From Gammaproteobacteria bacterium (lineage in GTDB: Bacteria > Pseudomonadota > Gammaproteobacteria > SZUA-152): a stretch of DNA of 64,000 bases. The notes under the pieces were generated by a model. That model ran no database searches, was not told the DNA's origin, and worked only from the letters and a program-made list of their open reading frames with translations. Below are positions 15,902-25,930 of this stretch, piece by piece. The DNA lies in contig JAADGF010000051.1 in NCBI GenBank assembly GCA_013152545.1, positions 1 to 64,000 of the forward strand. Direction: 5' to 3'. Numbering within the stretch: position 1 is the stretch's first letter; every line of letters begins with the position of its first letter. The translations under genes were made by a program, and so were the position numbers.

Positions 15902-18900
15902 ATGTTATTCACACTGGCCGACGTAGAAAACCAAATCAACAGCGCGCATTTTGAAAAAGGCGTACAATTATTTAATGACCACCGAATCAAGGCACCCAAT
16001 GTACAACGCGGTGGTGAATTAATCACCGCAATTATCGCATCACCGGACAAACCATTTCGCGTTTACGTACGCACCAGTAAAACATCGAATGATATTTCCA
16101 TTAATGGCGAGTGCAGTTGTGTACAACGCTACAATTGTGAACACGTAGCCGCTGTTTTACTGCAAGCATTAAAAGATAACCACACCACTCCCAGTGATAT
16201 CCTCATCAATGCCCGGCCAAAATCACCAACGACTGCCCCGTACAAACTGCCTTCTAAAACGTCTCAGCAAGTTTTATTATATGTATTACAGCTTGATACG
16301 GATACAACTAACGGAGTACTGATCCAAACGCTGGTAGCACGCCGCTTAAAAAATGGCACTTACGGCCAAACCAATTATTATGACCCGCAGCGAGTAACAC
16401 ATGGCGCACCAGCGCGTTTTTTGAAATCAGTTGACATTGACCTGTTATCTGCCCTGCAAAAATTAGCCTATGTTCCTGGCCCAGGCTACTCCGTACTCAC
16501 AGGCCCCGATAGCACCCACCTGTTAGAGGCCATGATAGCAACTGAGCGGTGCCATTATAAGGATAGCAACACGCCTCACCTTCGCATGGCAGATCCGCGT
16601 GCATTACACCTACATTGGTCTGTGGACTCTTATGGTGATCAACACATGCAATGGCACATAACACCCTCCACTAATTTTCTTCTGTCAGTATTGCCCCCCT
16701 GCTACCTGGATGACAACACACATCAATGTGGAAAGCTGACCAGTGACCTTCCTACCCCCCTGGTCACCGAACTTTTAACCCTGCCAGCCGTACCCGCTGA
16801 CAAAACCATAGAGATGCAGCAAACACTGCAACAGCGTTACCCCACAATCAATATACCGCCATTGCAAACATTTGAAACTTATAAGATAGCCTGTATTGAG
16901 CCAATACCCTGCCTCCGTCTCACCAGCTATGAACGTTACGATGTTGCCTACCTCAGTTTCGATTACGGCGGCACAGAAGTAAAACGTCACGACCCTGAGC
17001 GGTTATTTGACGGTAAACAGCTACTACATATCCAGCGCAATCGCGCCGCAGAAAAAAAAGCCTGTCAACAACTATTGACACTCGGCTTTAATGCAGACCT
17101 GAATAGCGTCGACGAAACCGGTAACGACAGCTTTAGCCTTTACGGCACACAAGAAACCTGGGTGGACTTTCAGCTAAACGACATTCCCAAACTACAAACC
17201 CAAGGCTGGCGTATTGTTCGCGACGACGAATTTCGCTACCCATTGGCCGAGATACAACGCTGGTATTGTGAAGCAAATCCCACCCAAGCATCAAAAAACC
17301 TCGACGATCAAGACTGGTTCGATATCGGGCTGGGTGTAGAGATAGACGGCAAACACATCGATTTACTACCAACATTCGTGAAACTGCTGCACGAATATCC
17401 GCAAGGCCTTCCCGTCGACCTTACCGATACACAACAATTTATAGTGACACTGGAAGATAAGCGACTATTACCTATTGTCGTTCAACGATTACGCCCACTA
17501 TTTAATACATTACTGGAACTCTATGAAAACAGTGCTTTTGTTAATAACCGTTATATCCGTCTCAATCGCGCCCAACTGTCACGGTTCACCGCACTGGACC
17601 ATGCGGAATCTGGCGCTACTTTTTTAGAGTGGATTTCCTCTGCTGACATTAGGCAATTTACCGATCGTCTGCGCGACCTTAACGGCATTGAAACCGTAGG
17701 ACCACCCGCAGGCTTAAACGCAACACTGCGACCCTATCAGCAACGGGGCCTGGACTGGCTACAGTTTCTGCGCAAACACCAACTCGCCGGTATCCTTGCC
17801 GACGACATGGGGCTTGGCAAAACGATTCAAGCCCTGGCACATTTGTTAACCGAAAAACAACAGGGGCGCATGAACTGCCCCTGCTTGGTTATCGCACCTA
17901 CCAGCCTGATGTTTAATTGGCGCCGAGAAGCCGAACGTTTCACTCCTGCATTAAAAGTATTGACCTTACACGGCCCGCATCGACAAGCACTATTCGCCAA
18001 CATTACCGATCACGACTTGATTCTAACAACCTACCCGTTACTGCCACGTGATCAACAAACCCTGTTGAGCCACAACTACCATGTGCTGATTTTGGACGAG
18101 GCCCAAGTAATAAAAAACCCCAAAGCACAAGCCACCCGTATTGTTACTAACATTAATGCCCGTCACCGCATTTGCCTCACAGGTACACCCATGGAAAATC
18201 ACTTAGGCGAATTATGGACGTTATTCAATTTTTTATTGCCTGGCCTGTTGGGGACCAGCAAGCAATTTCGCCATTTCTTCCGCACCCCCATCGAAAAACA
18301 CGGCAACGAAAAACATGCTGACATACTCAGTCGCCGAATACGGCCTTATATGTTACGCCGCACCAAAGACCAGGTCGCAGCGGAACTACCACTCAAAACA
18401 GAAATTGTGCAAACTGTCACTCTGGAAAACGAACAACAAGAATTGTATGAAACGGTGCGCCTGGCAATGCATCGCCGAGTGCAAAATGAAATCGAACGAC
18501 AAGGAATCACCCGCAGTCACATTGTCGTATTGGACGCATTGTTAAAACTGAGGCAAGTATGTTGCGACCCACGCCTCGTTAAAATGGAAACAGCGAAAAA
18601 AGTTCAGCAATCAGCAAAGCTTACGCTGTTAATGCAACTGATACCGGAAATGATTGAAGAAGGACGCCGTATTCTGGTGTTTTCACAATTCACTGCAATG
18701 CTTGACCTTATCGAAGAGGAACTTAAAAAAAGCAGTATTCACTATACCAAGCTCACCGGACAGACACACAACCGTGAAACACCCGTACAACACTTCCAGG
18801 ATGGCAACGTACCTCTGTTCCTTATCAGCCTCAAAGCCGGGGGAGTAGGTCTTAATCTCACTACCGCCGACACAGTTATCCACTATGATCCCTGGTGGAA

Positions 18901-19126
18901 TCCTGCGGTGGAACGACAGGCAACCGATCGCGCCCATCGTATCGGCCAGAAAAATCCGGTATTCGTTTACAAATTTATCTGCGCGGGAACATTGGAAGAA
19001 AAAATCCAAGCCATGCAATTGCGTAAGCAGGCGCTAGCAGACAACCTCTACCAAAATAATGGCAGCAACGAACCACAGTGGACGGAACAAGACCTGGAAC
19101 AACTGTTTGAGCCCATGGGCGAGTAA
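15902..19126 (+). CDS. SNF2-family ATPase with N-terminal SWIM zinc finger
   Basis: A 1074-residue DNA translocase of the bacterial SNF2 group. The SWIM finger CSCVQRYNCEHVAAVLLQAL (CxC...CxH) is near residue 75. A long middle region of no clear family follows, then the helicase core: LRPYQQRGLDWLQFL, Walker A ADDMGLGKTIQAL (about residue 640), the DEAQVIKNP box (Gln where DEAH is usual), LTGTPMENHLGELWTLFNFL, and in the second lobe ILVFSQFTAMLDLIEE, LISLKAGGVGLNLT and RAHRIGQ. This is the group annotated as HepA-like/SNF2 family; it probably remodels nucleic-acid complexes. The gene stands alone, with intergenic DNA on both sides. Confidence 0.93.
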   Translation: MLFTLADVENQINSAHFEKGVQLFNDHRIKAPNVQRGGELITAIIASPDKPFRVYVRTSKTSNDISINGECSCVQRYNCEHVAAVLLQALKDNHTTPSDILINARPKSPTTAPYKLPSKTSQQVLLYVLQLDTDTTNGVLIQTLVARRLKNGTYGQTNYYDPQRVTHGAPARFLKSVDIDLLSALQKLAYVPGPGYSVLTGPDSTHLLEAMIATERCHYKDSNTPHLRMADPRALHLHWSVDSYGDQHMQWHITPSTNFLLSVLPPCYLDDNTHQCGKLTSDLPTPLVTELLTLPAVPADKTIEMQQTLQQRYPTINIPPLQTFETYKIACIEPIPCLRLTSYERYDVAYLSFDYGGTEVKRHDPERLFDGKQLLHIQRNRAAEKKACQQLLTLGFNADLNSVDETGNDSFSLYGTQETWVDFQLNDIPKLQTQGWRIVRDDEFRYPLAEIQRWYCEANPTQASKNLDDQDWFDIGLGVEIDGKHIDLLPTFVKLLHEYPQGLPVDLTDTQQFIVTLEDKRLLPIVVQRLRPLFNTLLELYENSAFVNNRYIRLNRAQLSRFTALDHAESGATFLEWISSADIRQFTDRLRDLNGIETVGPPAGLNATLRPYQQRGLDWLQFLRKHQLAGILADDMGLGKTIQALAHLLTEKQQGRMNCPCLVIAPTSLMFNWRREAERFTPALKVLTLHGPHRQALFANITDHDLILTTYPLLPRDQQTLLSHNYHVLILDEAQVIKNPKAQATRIVTNINARHRICLTGTPMENHLGELWTLFNFLLPGLLGTSKQFRHFFRTPIEKHGNEKHADILSRRIRPYMLRRTKDQVAAELPLKTEIVQTVTLENEQQELYETVRLAMHRRVQNEIERQGITRSHIVVLDALLKLRQVCCDPRLVKMETAKKVQQSAKLTLLMQLIPEMIEEGRRILVFSQFTAMLDLIEEELKKSSIHYTKLTGQTHNRETPVQHFQDGNVPLFLISLKAGGVGLNLTTADTVIHYDPWWNPAVERQATDRAHRIGQKNPVFVYKFICAGTLEEKIQAMQLRKQALADNLYQNNGSNEPQWTEQDLEQLFEPMGE

Positions 19127-20210
19127 GGAACGTGCACGTAATAGCTTTCCTATTTTGCGCTCAGCATATTACCTGAACCACCTAAACAGGGACGTTCGTG
19201 GTTAAAATCAACGTTCACTATCCCACCGATACGAATTTATGCGTGGGATGCGATGTGGAAAATAATCAATGGGGTAGGTCATGCCTGTAATATAGGTCGC
19301 TGTTAATTGCCCGCCAGTGTAAACCTTCCACAAACGATGAAAAGATACCTCCCACCAACAGCACATTAAGGTCAATCAGGGCTATCACCAATACAAACTT
19401 ACATAATCCCGATGTTAGGCGACCGCTGCCGTGGATTCAGCTTAAAGGGCAATGACTTAAAACCGCCGGTTTTTTCGAGCATATCGCGCGTGTTACCAAT
19501 AAGGGTGTCGCAGGAGAGATTTAACGCTGATCATCCATCATGGCCATGACCTCGCAGATCAAACCAAGTCGTTCTATTGCAAGAAAGTGCAACACAACCA
19601 TGAATGAAATAGGGCATGCAATTTACCCGAAATTAAACGCTTTGGGCAATAATTAGTGAGCGTATTTAGCATGTCTGACAGCGCTTGAACCATTGAGGTA
19701 CCCCCCTCCTTCATCACAACAATAAACACCCGTTACATTCTTGTCCGACAAAATTAAGTTTAGGAGAAACCAACAATACCGTATTATTGCGCAATACGTA
19801 ATAAACAATTGTAAACATTTGCAAAGAACTGTTGCTTCCTTTTGATGGTTGAAATATAGTCCACTGACTGAAAACAATTATAACAACCGGTTGAGAATAA
19901 CTATAAATTTTGTAGCCCATCAATATATTTCAAGGCTCGCAATAAAATTGGCATCATAAAACGACACAACACTTCTTCCGTTTTGTCCGGCAAAAAAGCG
20001 GTGATAACAGTGATAAAAATAAAATGTCAGCAGCCCAAGCCAAGAACCACAAAATTATTTTATACACTAACCGGATTAAAAAATATCGAAATACTATTTT
20101 TCTGTTAATCGCTCATGTTGTAACAGCGTTTTACCATAGGCCATATAACATAAAAATCGACATTAGCAACTGTCTACGAATAACAACTGTATCGATTGTA
20201 TTTCGAGGTG
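19127..20210. other. Long intergenic region with a family 2 palindromic element
   Basis: Just over 1 kb without a convincing gene; small frames here lack ribosome sites and protein-like composition. The segment 19567-19646 (AGTCGTTCTATTGCAAG ... CGCTTTGGG) matches 57301-57387 and belongs to the family 2 element. The right part is AT-rich and should hold the promoter of the large surface-protein gene. Confidence 0.5.
19567..19646. repeat. Dispersed element, family 2, right half
   Basis: Shares AGTCGTTCTATTGCAAG, a CAACNCANCCATG stretch, AAATAGGGC and a terminal CGCTTTGGG with the fuller copy at 57201-57387. The left end is not recognisable here. Confidence 0.55.
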
Positions 20211-20291
20211 ATGAACATTACGATGAAAACCAGAAAATACAACAATAAACGAATTATTAATTCAAAATATAATCAAGGTGATGACAGATGA
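20211..20291 (+). CDS. Possible 26-residue leader peptide overlapping the next start codon
   Basis: ATG 20211 opens a 26-codon frame, rich in Asn and basic residues (MNITMKTRKYNNKRIINSKY...), that ends in TGA overlapping the ATG of the downstream gene (ATGA at 20288-20291). GAGGTG lies directly before the first ATG; the second ATG (20223) has better spacing. The overlap would allow translational coupling. It may be chance, as the region is short and AT-rich. Confidence 0.35.
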   Translation: MNITMKTRKYNNKRIINSKYNQGDDR

Positions 20292-23200
20292 AACTCATAC
20301 GATTCTGCGGTGATAGATCGGCCATTATATTTTTTGGGGCGTCATTTTTTGCATTTAGCACCGTCACCTTAGCGAGCACATCACTAGCAGGCAGATCTAA
20401 TGACGACAGCCCTGCGACCGAATTATTTCCCGGTTATTCAATACAGACAGACGCACCCATTGCTACCAACTCAAAACAAAAATCCACGATAATACTCATT
20501 GCGGCCAATCAGCAAAACGAAGATCGTGATGCCGATGGCTTGACCGATGCAGAAGAACTACGCATCAACACTAACCCTAAAAAGCGCGACACCGATGGCG
20601 ATAGTATTGACGACAAAATTGAAGTCGGTGATGACATCAACGCTCCCCAGGACAGTGATGGCGATGGTCATATTGATGCGGTCGAATCCCGCATCGAGGA
20701 TGCCGACAATGATGGCGTGAATGATCAGGATGATAGCGCTAATAACGATCCTTGTATACCTAACCCCAGCAACGAGGCCTGTTTCACCCACGACACTGAT
20801 GGCGATGGCCTCAGCAACCGCGATGAAACCAAACTCGGTACCAACCCCAACAATCGCGACACCGATGGCGACAGCATTGACGACAAAACTGAAGTCGGTG
20901 ATAACATCAATGCTCCCCAGGACAGCGATGCCGATGGCCATATTGATGCGGTCGAATCCCGCATCGAGGATGCCGACAATGATGGCGTAAATGATCAGGA
21001 TGATAACGCCAACAGCGATCCTTGCAAACCTAGCCTCAACAACGAGGCCTGTTTGGCCCACGACACTGATGGCGATGGCCTCAGCAACGGCGATGAAAAC
21101 AAACTGGGTACTAACCCCAACAAACGCGACACCGATGGCGATAGCATTGACGACAAAACTGAAGTCGGTGATGACATCAATGCTCCCCAAGACAGCGATG
21201 CCGATGGCCATATTGATGCGGTCGAATCCCGCATCGAGGATGCCGATAATGATGGCGTGAATGATCAGGATGATAGTGCCAATAGCGATCCTTGCAAACC
21301 TAGCCTCAACAACGAAGCCTGTTTGGCCCACGACACTGATGGCGATAGCCTCAGCAACGGCGATGAAAACAAACTGGGTACCGACCCCAACAATCGCGAC
21401 ACCGATGGCGACAGCATTGACGACAAAACTGAAGTCGGTGATGACGTCAACGCTCCTCAGGACAGCGATGCCGATGGCCATATTGATGCCGTCGAATCCC
21501 GCATCGAGGATGCCGACAATGATGGCGTGAATGATCAGGATGATAGTGCCAACAGCGACCCTTGCAAACCTAGCACCGATAATTCAGCGTGCGTGGCACA
21601 GGACAGTGATGGTGATGGGGTATCTAACGCATTCGATGCCGACAGTGATAATGATGGTATTCCCAACAATATTGAAGGCACAATTGATAGCGACGGAGAC
21701 GGTACACCGGATTATCTGGACCTTGATAGCGACAACGACAAAATGTTCGATCTGATCGAAGGCGGTGGAACCGACCAGGATGGCAATGGCCGCATTGATA
21801 ACACCTCGGATCAAGATGGCGATGGCTTAAGTGACAGCATCGACCCGGACAACAACGGAACTCCCCTACCGATACCCGATAGCGATAGTGATGGTAACGC
21901 CGATTTTCGCGACAAGGATAGCGATAACGACGGCATTCCTGACGCTATCGAAGCAGGTATAGGTGTATCCCCTAGGGACACGGATCAAGATGGCACCCCC
22001 GATTATCGCAGCCGAGATTCCGATGGCGATAGCCTACCCGATGGACTCGAAGGCCAGGTAGCCGCCCAAGACATTGACGGCGACGGTATTGATGATGCCT
22101 TTGATGTTGATATTAGCGGAGGTAACGATGCTAACAATGACGGTATAGATGATGCCGTATCTGTAGTCGATACGGATGGTGACGGTCAAGCTGATTTCCA
22201 AGATATCGATGCTGATAACGACGGCATCATAGACACTATAGAAAGTGATGCAAACCTCCTCAACAGTGAAGACATTGATAATAATTATGTGTTACCAGAT
22301 ACCGATGGCGATACCGTGCCGGATGTACACGATCTCGACAGCGACAATGACGGTATTCACGATGTCAGTGAGGCTGGATTGGTGGATACCGATAACGATG
22401 CATTGCTGGATACTGGACAAGCGGTAACTCGCACGCCCAGTGATTCAGATAAGGATGGTGTTGCCGACTACCGTGATTTGGATTCCAATAACGATGACAG
22501 CCTTGATATCGAGTCAACAGGGTTATTGAGCTTAGATGGTAATATCGATGGCCGTATAGATGACATAACTGACAACGAAAGAGACGGAATCCCTAATATC
22601 GTAGACCGAGCTCCCAATGAATTCGGTAATGGTGTCGATACTGACGGGGATGGCATCGCCGATAACGATGACCTGGACGATGACAACGACGGCATTACCG
22701 ACGAAATGGAGGGTAATAACGACACGGATGGTGACGGTATAAGGGATGCTCGTGATCGAGACAGCGACAACGACGGTATCCCTGACTCGATTGAAGCAGA
22801 TGGTATTGATTCGAACCGAGATGGCATCATTGATGATGCCGATAACGATACTAACAATAACGGACTGGCGGACAGCGTTGACCCAGATACTGGTGTTCCA
22901 CTCACAACACCGGATACTGATGGTGACGGTATCGAGGATTACCGCGATCGCGACACAGATGGCGATGGCATCCCAGACACCAAAGAAGGCGGAGGCATCG
23001 ATAGCAATGGCGACGGTGTCATTGATGGTGCCGGCAATGACGCCGATAGAGATGGGCTGACTGACAGCGTCGACCCCGACAATAATGGAACCCCGTTGCC
23101 ACTGCCGGATACGGATAACGACGGCATCAAAGACTACCGAGACGCTGACAGCGACGCTGACGACATCCCGGATGTCGTAGAGGGTGGCGGCACCGATGCG

Positions 23201-24808
23201 AATAACGACAGCGTCATCGATGATAAGGACAATGATGCAGACAACGATGGACTCAGCGACAGCGTTGACCCAGACACTGGCGGCACCCCTTTACCCCTAC
23301 CCGATAGCGATGGAGACCAAATACCAGACTTCCAGGACCCATCACCAGTAGAAAAACCTGCCTTAAAACCAACGCCAAACACTAATTCGACCCTCAAAAC
23401 AGCAACAAATGGTGTAGGAAGTAACGGCCCAATATTATTAGCATTATTGGTATTAGGTGCATTAATACGATTTCGGCTAAAACAATCTTCACTATCCATT
23501 GCTCTAATGTTAGTGCTACTAATGTCGATTGGAAACGTGTGGGCAGCACAAACGTCGGAAAATGCTGGCAACTGGCCAAAGCAATGGTACATAGGAATCG
23601 ATCTTGGGTTTTCTGACCTAGACCCTGAGGAAAGTGGTTCTGGGTTTAACGTATCGGATGACAAAAGCGAAGGTTATCGGCTGTCCCTCGGTTATGATTT
23701 GTTTGAAATATTATCAGTAGAAGGCTTTTATACTGACTTGGGCGCTGCCGAAATTAACAGCACAGATACAAGTATCGGTCGATTGGGAAAATTAAAATAT
23801 AACGCTTTTGGCATAGGCATTAATTACCGTCCATTTTGGCAACGTAACACCATTGTTCCATACCTCAAAACCGGGCTTGGCCACACACGTAACAGCACCA
23901 CTGACTCACGCATTAATTATGACAGAGAACACCCCAACGGCGTCTATCTTGGTGCAGGAATCACATGGCGTTTTCTACACAACTGGGGCCTCAATGCTGA
24001 ACTCGTCAGCTATGATCAAGATGAAATGCTTTTATCACTTGGAATTCGAAAGCGATTTGGCCGCACAGCAACCATGGAGAAAAAATCGGATTCAGACACA
24101 GATAATGACGGTGTCTTAAATTCGTTGGACCGCTGCCCCTCAACACTAAGTGGTGTAAACGTCAACGAGCATGGGTGTGAAGTGGTTAAAGATGATGACA
24201 ATGATGGCGTCGTCAACACACTTGACCAATGCCCTAATTCAAAACCCAACGCCATAGTGGATAAATTAGGTTGTGAACAACGTGATAACGACAACGACAA
24301 TGTGCTTAACAATCAGGACCAGTGTCCGGATTCTATACCCAATGCAAAAGTAGGCAAAAATGGTTGTGAAAAAGATGATGACAATGACCTTATTGTCAAC
24401 CGTCTAGATCAATGCCAAAACTCTCCAGCGACTGAAAAGGTAAATGAAGAAGGCTGCAAACTAGCTGAAATCATTGTACTTAGCGGCGTACATTTTCAAA
24501 CCAATTCTAGTCGCCTGGCAAATGATGCAAAAACAATTCTCAAATCCGTAGCAAAAACACTTGCCCGCTACCCTGAATTGAAAGTTGAAGTATTGGGTTA
24601 CACTGATAACCGAGGATCCAATGAATACAATTTACAGCTTTCAATAAACCGAGCACAATCAGTTGTTGAATACCTGATCGAAAACAATGTATCTGCGTTA
24701 AACCTGTCCGCAAAAGGGTTCGGTGCAACTAACCCTGCTAGTGATAATACAACCTCGGAAGGCCGGGAAACCAATCGCCGGGTCGAGTTGCATATTCTGG
24801 AACAATAA
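20288..24808 (+). CDS. Giant exported protein: thrombospondin-3 calcium repeats fused to an OmpA-family outer-membrane protein
   Basis: A 1506-residue protein. A signal peptide (about residues 1-30) is followed by roughly 940 residues of Asp-rich DxDxDG repeats of the thrombospondin type 3 kind (about 80-1020), which bind calcium. Then comes a glycine-led hydrophobic helix with a basic tail (GPILLALLVLGALIRFRLKQ, about 1048-1067), like a C-terminal GlyGly-CTERM-type sorting tag. It is followed at once by a second signal-like segment (SLSIALMLVLLMSIGNVWA, to about 1087). After that the protein is a normal OmpA family member: beta barrel (WYIGIDLGFSDLD ... LLSLGIRKRFG, 1095-1260), four more calcium-type repeats, and the peptidoglycan-binding OmpA domain (VEVLGYTDNRGSNEYNLQLS, then NRRVELHI). 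It looks like two exported proteins in one frame. AAGGTGA precedes the ATG. Confidence 0.9.
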   Translation: MKLIRFCGDRSAIIFFGASFFAFSTVTLASTSLAGRSNDDSPATELFPGYSIQTDAPIATNSKQKSTIILIAANQQNEDRDADGLTDAEELRINTNPKKRDTDGDSIDDKIEVGDDINAPQDSDGDGHIDAVESRIEDADNDGVNDQDDSANNDPCIPNPSNEACFTHDTDGDGLSNRDETKLGTNPNNRDTDGDSIDDKTEVGDNINAPQDSDADGHIDAVESRIEDADNDGVNDQDDNANSDPCKPSLNNEACLAHDTDGDGLSNGDENKLGTNPNKRDTDGDSIDDKTEVGDDINAPQDSDADGHIDAVESRIEDADNDGVNDQDDSANSDPCKPSLNNEACLAHDTDGDSLSNGDENKLGTDPNNRDTDGDSIDDKTEVGDDVNAPQDSDADGHIDAVESRIEDADNDGVNDQDDSANSDPCKPSTDNSACVAQDSDGDGVSNAFDADSDNDGIPNNIEGTIDSDGDGTPDYLDLDSDNDKMFDLIEGGGTDQDGNGRIDNTSDQDGDGLSDSIDPDNNGTPLPIPDSDSDGNADFRDKDSDNDGIPDAIEAGIGVSPRDTDQDGTPDYRSRDSDGDSLPDGLEGQVAAQDIDGDGIDDAFDVDISGGNDANNDGIDDAVSVVDTDGDGQADFQDIDADNDGIIDTIESDANLLNSEDIDNNYVLPDTDGDTVPDVHDLDSDNDGIHDVSEAGLVDTDNDALLDTGQAVTRTPSDSDKDGVADYRDLDSNNDDSLDIESTGLLSLDGNIDGRIDDITDNERDGIPNIVDRAPNEFGNGVDTDGDGIADNDDLDDDNDGITDEMEGNNDTDGDGIRDARDRDSDNDGIPDSIEADGIDSNRDGIIDDADNDTNNNGLADSVDPDTGVPLTTPDTDGDGIEDYRDRDTDGDGIPDTKEGGGIDSNGDGVIDGAGNDADRDGLTDSVDPDNNGTPLPLPDTDNDGIKDYRDADSDADDIPDVVEGGGTDANNDSVIDDKDNDADNDGLSDSVDPDTGGTPLPLPDSDGDQIPDFQDPSPVEKPALKPTPNTNSTLKTATNGVGSNGPILLALLVLGALIRFRLKQSSLSIALMLVLLMSIGNVWAAQTSENAGNWPKQWYIGIDLGFSDLDPEESGSGFNVSDDKSEGYRLSLGYDLFEILSVEGFYTDLGAAEINSTDTSIGRLGKLKYNAFGIGINYRPFWQRNTIVPYLKTGLGHTRNSTTDSRINYDREHPNGVYLGAGITWRFLHNWGLNAELVSYDQDEMLLSLGIRKRFGRTATMEKKSDSDTDNDGVLNSLDRCPSTLSGVNVNEHGCEVVKDDDNDGVVNTLDQCPNSKPNAIVDKLGCEQRDNDNDNVLNNQDQCPDSIPNAKVGKNGCEKDDDNDLIVNRLDQCQNSPATEKVNEEGCKLAEIIVLSGVHFQTNSSRLANDAKTILKSVAKTLARYPELKVEVLGYTDNRGSNEYNLQLSINRAQSVVEYLIENNVSALNLSAKGFGATNPASDNTTSEGRETNRRVELHILEQ
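20519..21598 (+). repeat. Four tandem 270-bp repeats inside the surface-protein gene
   Basis: Four 90-codon units begin at 20519, 20789, 21059 and 21329. Each runs from DTDGDGLSN through DTDGDSIDDKTEVGD, NAPQDSD and VESRIEDADNDGVNDQDD to a short two-cysteine linker (DPCKPSLNNEAC). Nucleotide identity between units is very high, including silent sites, so the duplications are recent or homogenised. The first unit is the most divergent. Confidence 0.85.
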
Positions 24809-24997
24809 ACTTAAACCGAAGAGCAAACACGTAATAATTTCAGCACACGATTCGACGAAGGAACCATCTGCTTAAAAAACGCGTAATAGCTAAACGATGG
24901 TAGGAACATATGGAGGGACATATAGCGGAACAAAGTAAGGTGTGCAAGGATATCGAAGCCCTGATAAATGCCACGAGCATTGATCACTCCAGATGCA

Positions 24998-25930
24998 TTA
25001 AGTGTCGGTATCTTCGGTTTTTTGTTTTAAAGAGCGGATATGAGAACTGGCCCAATGCCCGCTGGACAATAATGTCGGGGCGTTAATCTCTTTTAATGGC
25101 ACGCTAACAGAAGCGGATTTCGAGGTGCTACTTTTTTGCTGATGACGGCTATGCTGTTCTGTCTGCGCTATACTGGTGGGACGTTCTTTTTTAGTCATTG
25201 CCTGTGGCAGTTTCAAATGGGCGGCAAATGCCATTAACACAACACCACACAATTCAAGCAATAACGAACGACTAATTAAAAAATAAAGCTCCATTTTCAG
25301 TGCAGACAAACCCATTAAAATTTCTAACTGTTGAAAAAAATCACCGGAGGTTTGTTTGCGGGCGTTATTAAGGGAAAATAACTGATTGCTTAATGCCAGT
25401 TTTTTTTCTTCCAGTTCTGTGGCTCGATTAAGTGAATCCTGACCTAGCTCACGGCTACTGGCATAGATTGATTGACTTTGTTTTTTTGCATTAAGTTGAT
25501 AAGCTGCAATCATTTCATCCAGGCTTTCAACTTGGGCGTTTATGGCCGCGATTTTCTCATCTAAAGCGGAAGCTTGATTTTCCCCACTTTGTAATAGGGC
25601 TTTTTGCGCCAGCGTCATTACTGTAATACTAAATATAAACAGAATAACACCCAACAGGAATAACGAGATACGCCAATAGGTGCTTTTGGATGTCAGCGCT
25701 GCGGCTGAAATGAAACAAATGGATTCTGTAATTTGAAATATAATGCCTGCGGCAATAAATACACGTTTTGCAGCATCGTCTCCGGCAAAATGTAACATGC
25801 CCTCAATTAAATACCATCCAGATACCGCCATTGCGGAAAGCCCCACCATAAATATGATCGCTTGCAAAGCCCTGAATCGTGCAATGGTAAACGCAGTCGA
25901 GTGTGTATTAACGGTGTTTGTATTGCTCAT
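24998..25930 (-). CDS. Four-helix membrane protein with a central coiled coil, unknown function
   Basis: A 310-residue protein I do not recognise. Two hydrophobic helices lie near the N-terminus (AIIFMVGLSAMAVSGWYLIE, then VFIAAGIIFQITESICFISA) and a third follows (ISLFLLGVILFIFSITVMTL). A predicted coiled coil of about 100 residues (ALDEKIAAINAQVESLDEMI ... TELEEKKLALSNQLFSL) is followed by a fourth hydrophobic segment (LLELCGVVLMAFAA). The C-terminal 70 residues are polar, Ser/Thr/Gln-rich and probably disordered. Isolated between the surface-protein gene and a long intergenic stretch. Confidence 0.7.
   Translation of the reverse strand: MSNTNTVNTHSTAFTIARFRALQAIIFMVGLSAMAVSGWYLIEGMLHFAGDDAAKRVFIAAGIIFQITESICFISAAALTSKSTYWRISLFLLGVILFIFSITVMTLAQKALLQSGENQASALDEKIAAINAQVESLDEMIAAYQLNAKKQSQSIYASSRELGQDSLNRATELEEKKLALSNQLFSLNNARKQTSGDFFQQLEILMGLSALKMELYFLISRSLLLELCGVVLMAFAAHLKLPQAMTKKERPTSIAQTEQHSRHQQKSSTSKSASVSVPLKEINAPTLLSSGHWASSHIRSLKQKTEDTDT

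Noticed and set aside
20558-21481. 307-residue open frame antisense to the surface-protein gene
   Set aside because: It consists of Ile/Val/Ala repeats that are the mirror of Asp/Gly codons in the tandem repeats. There is no start context, and it merely reflects the repeat composition.
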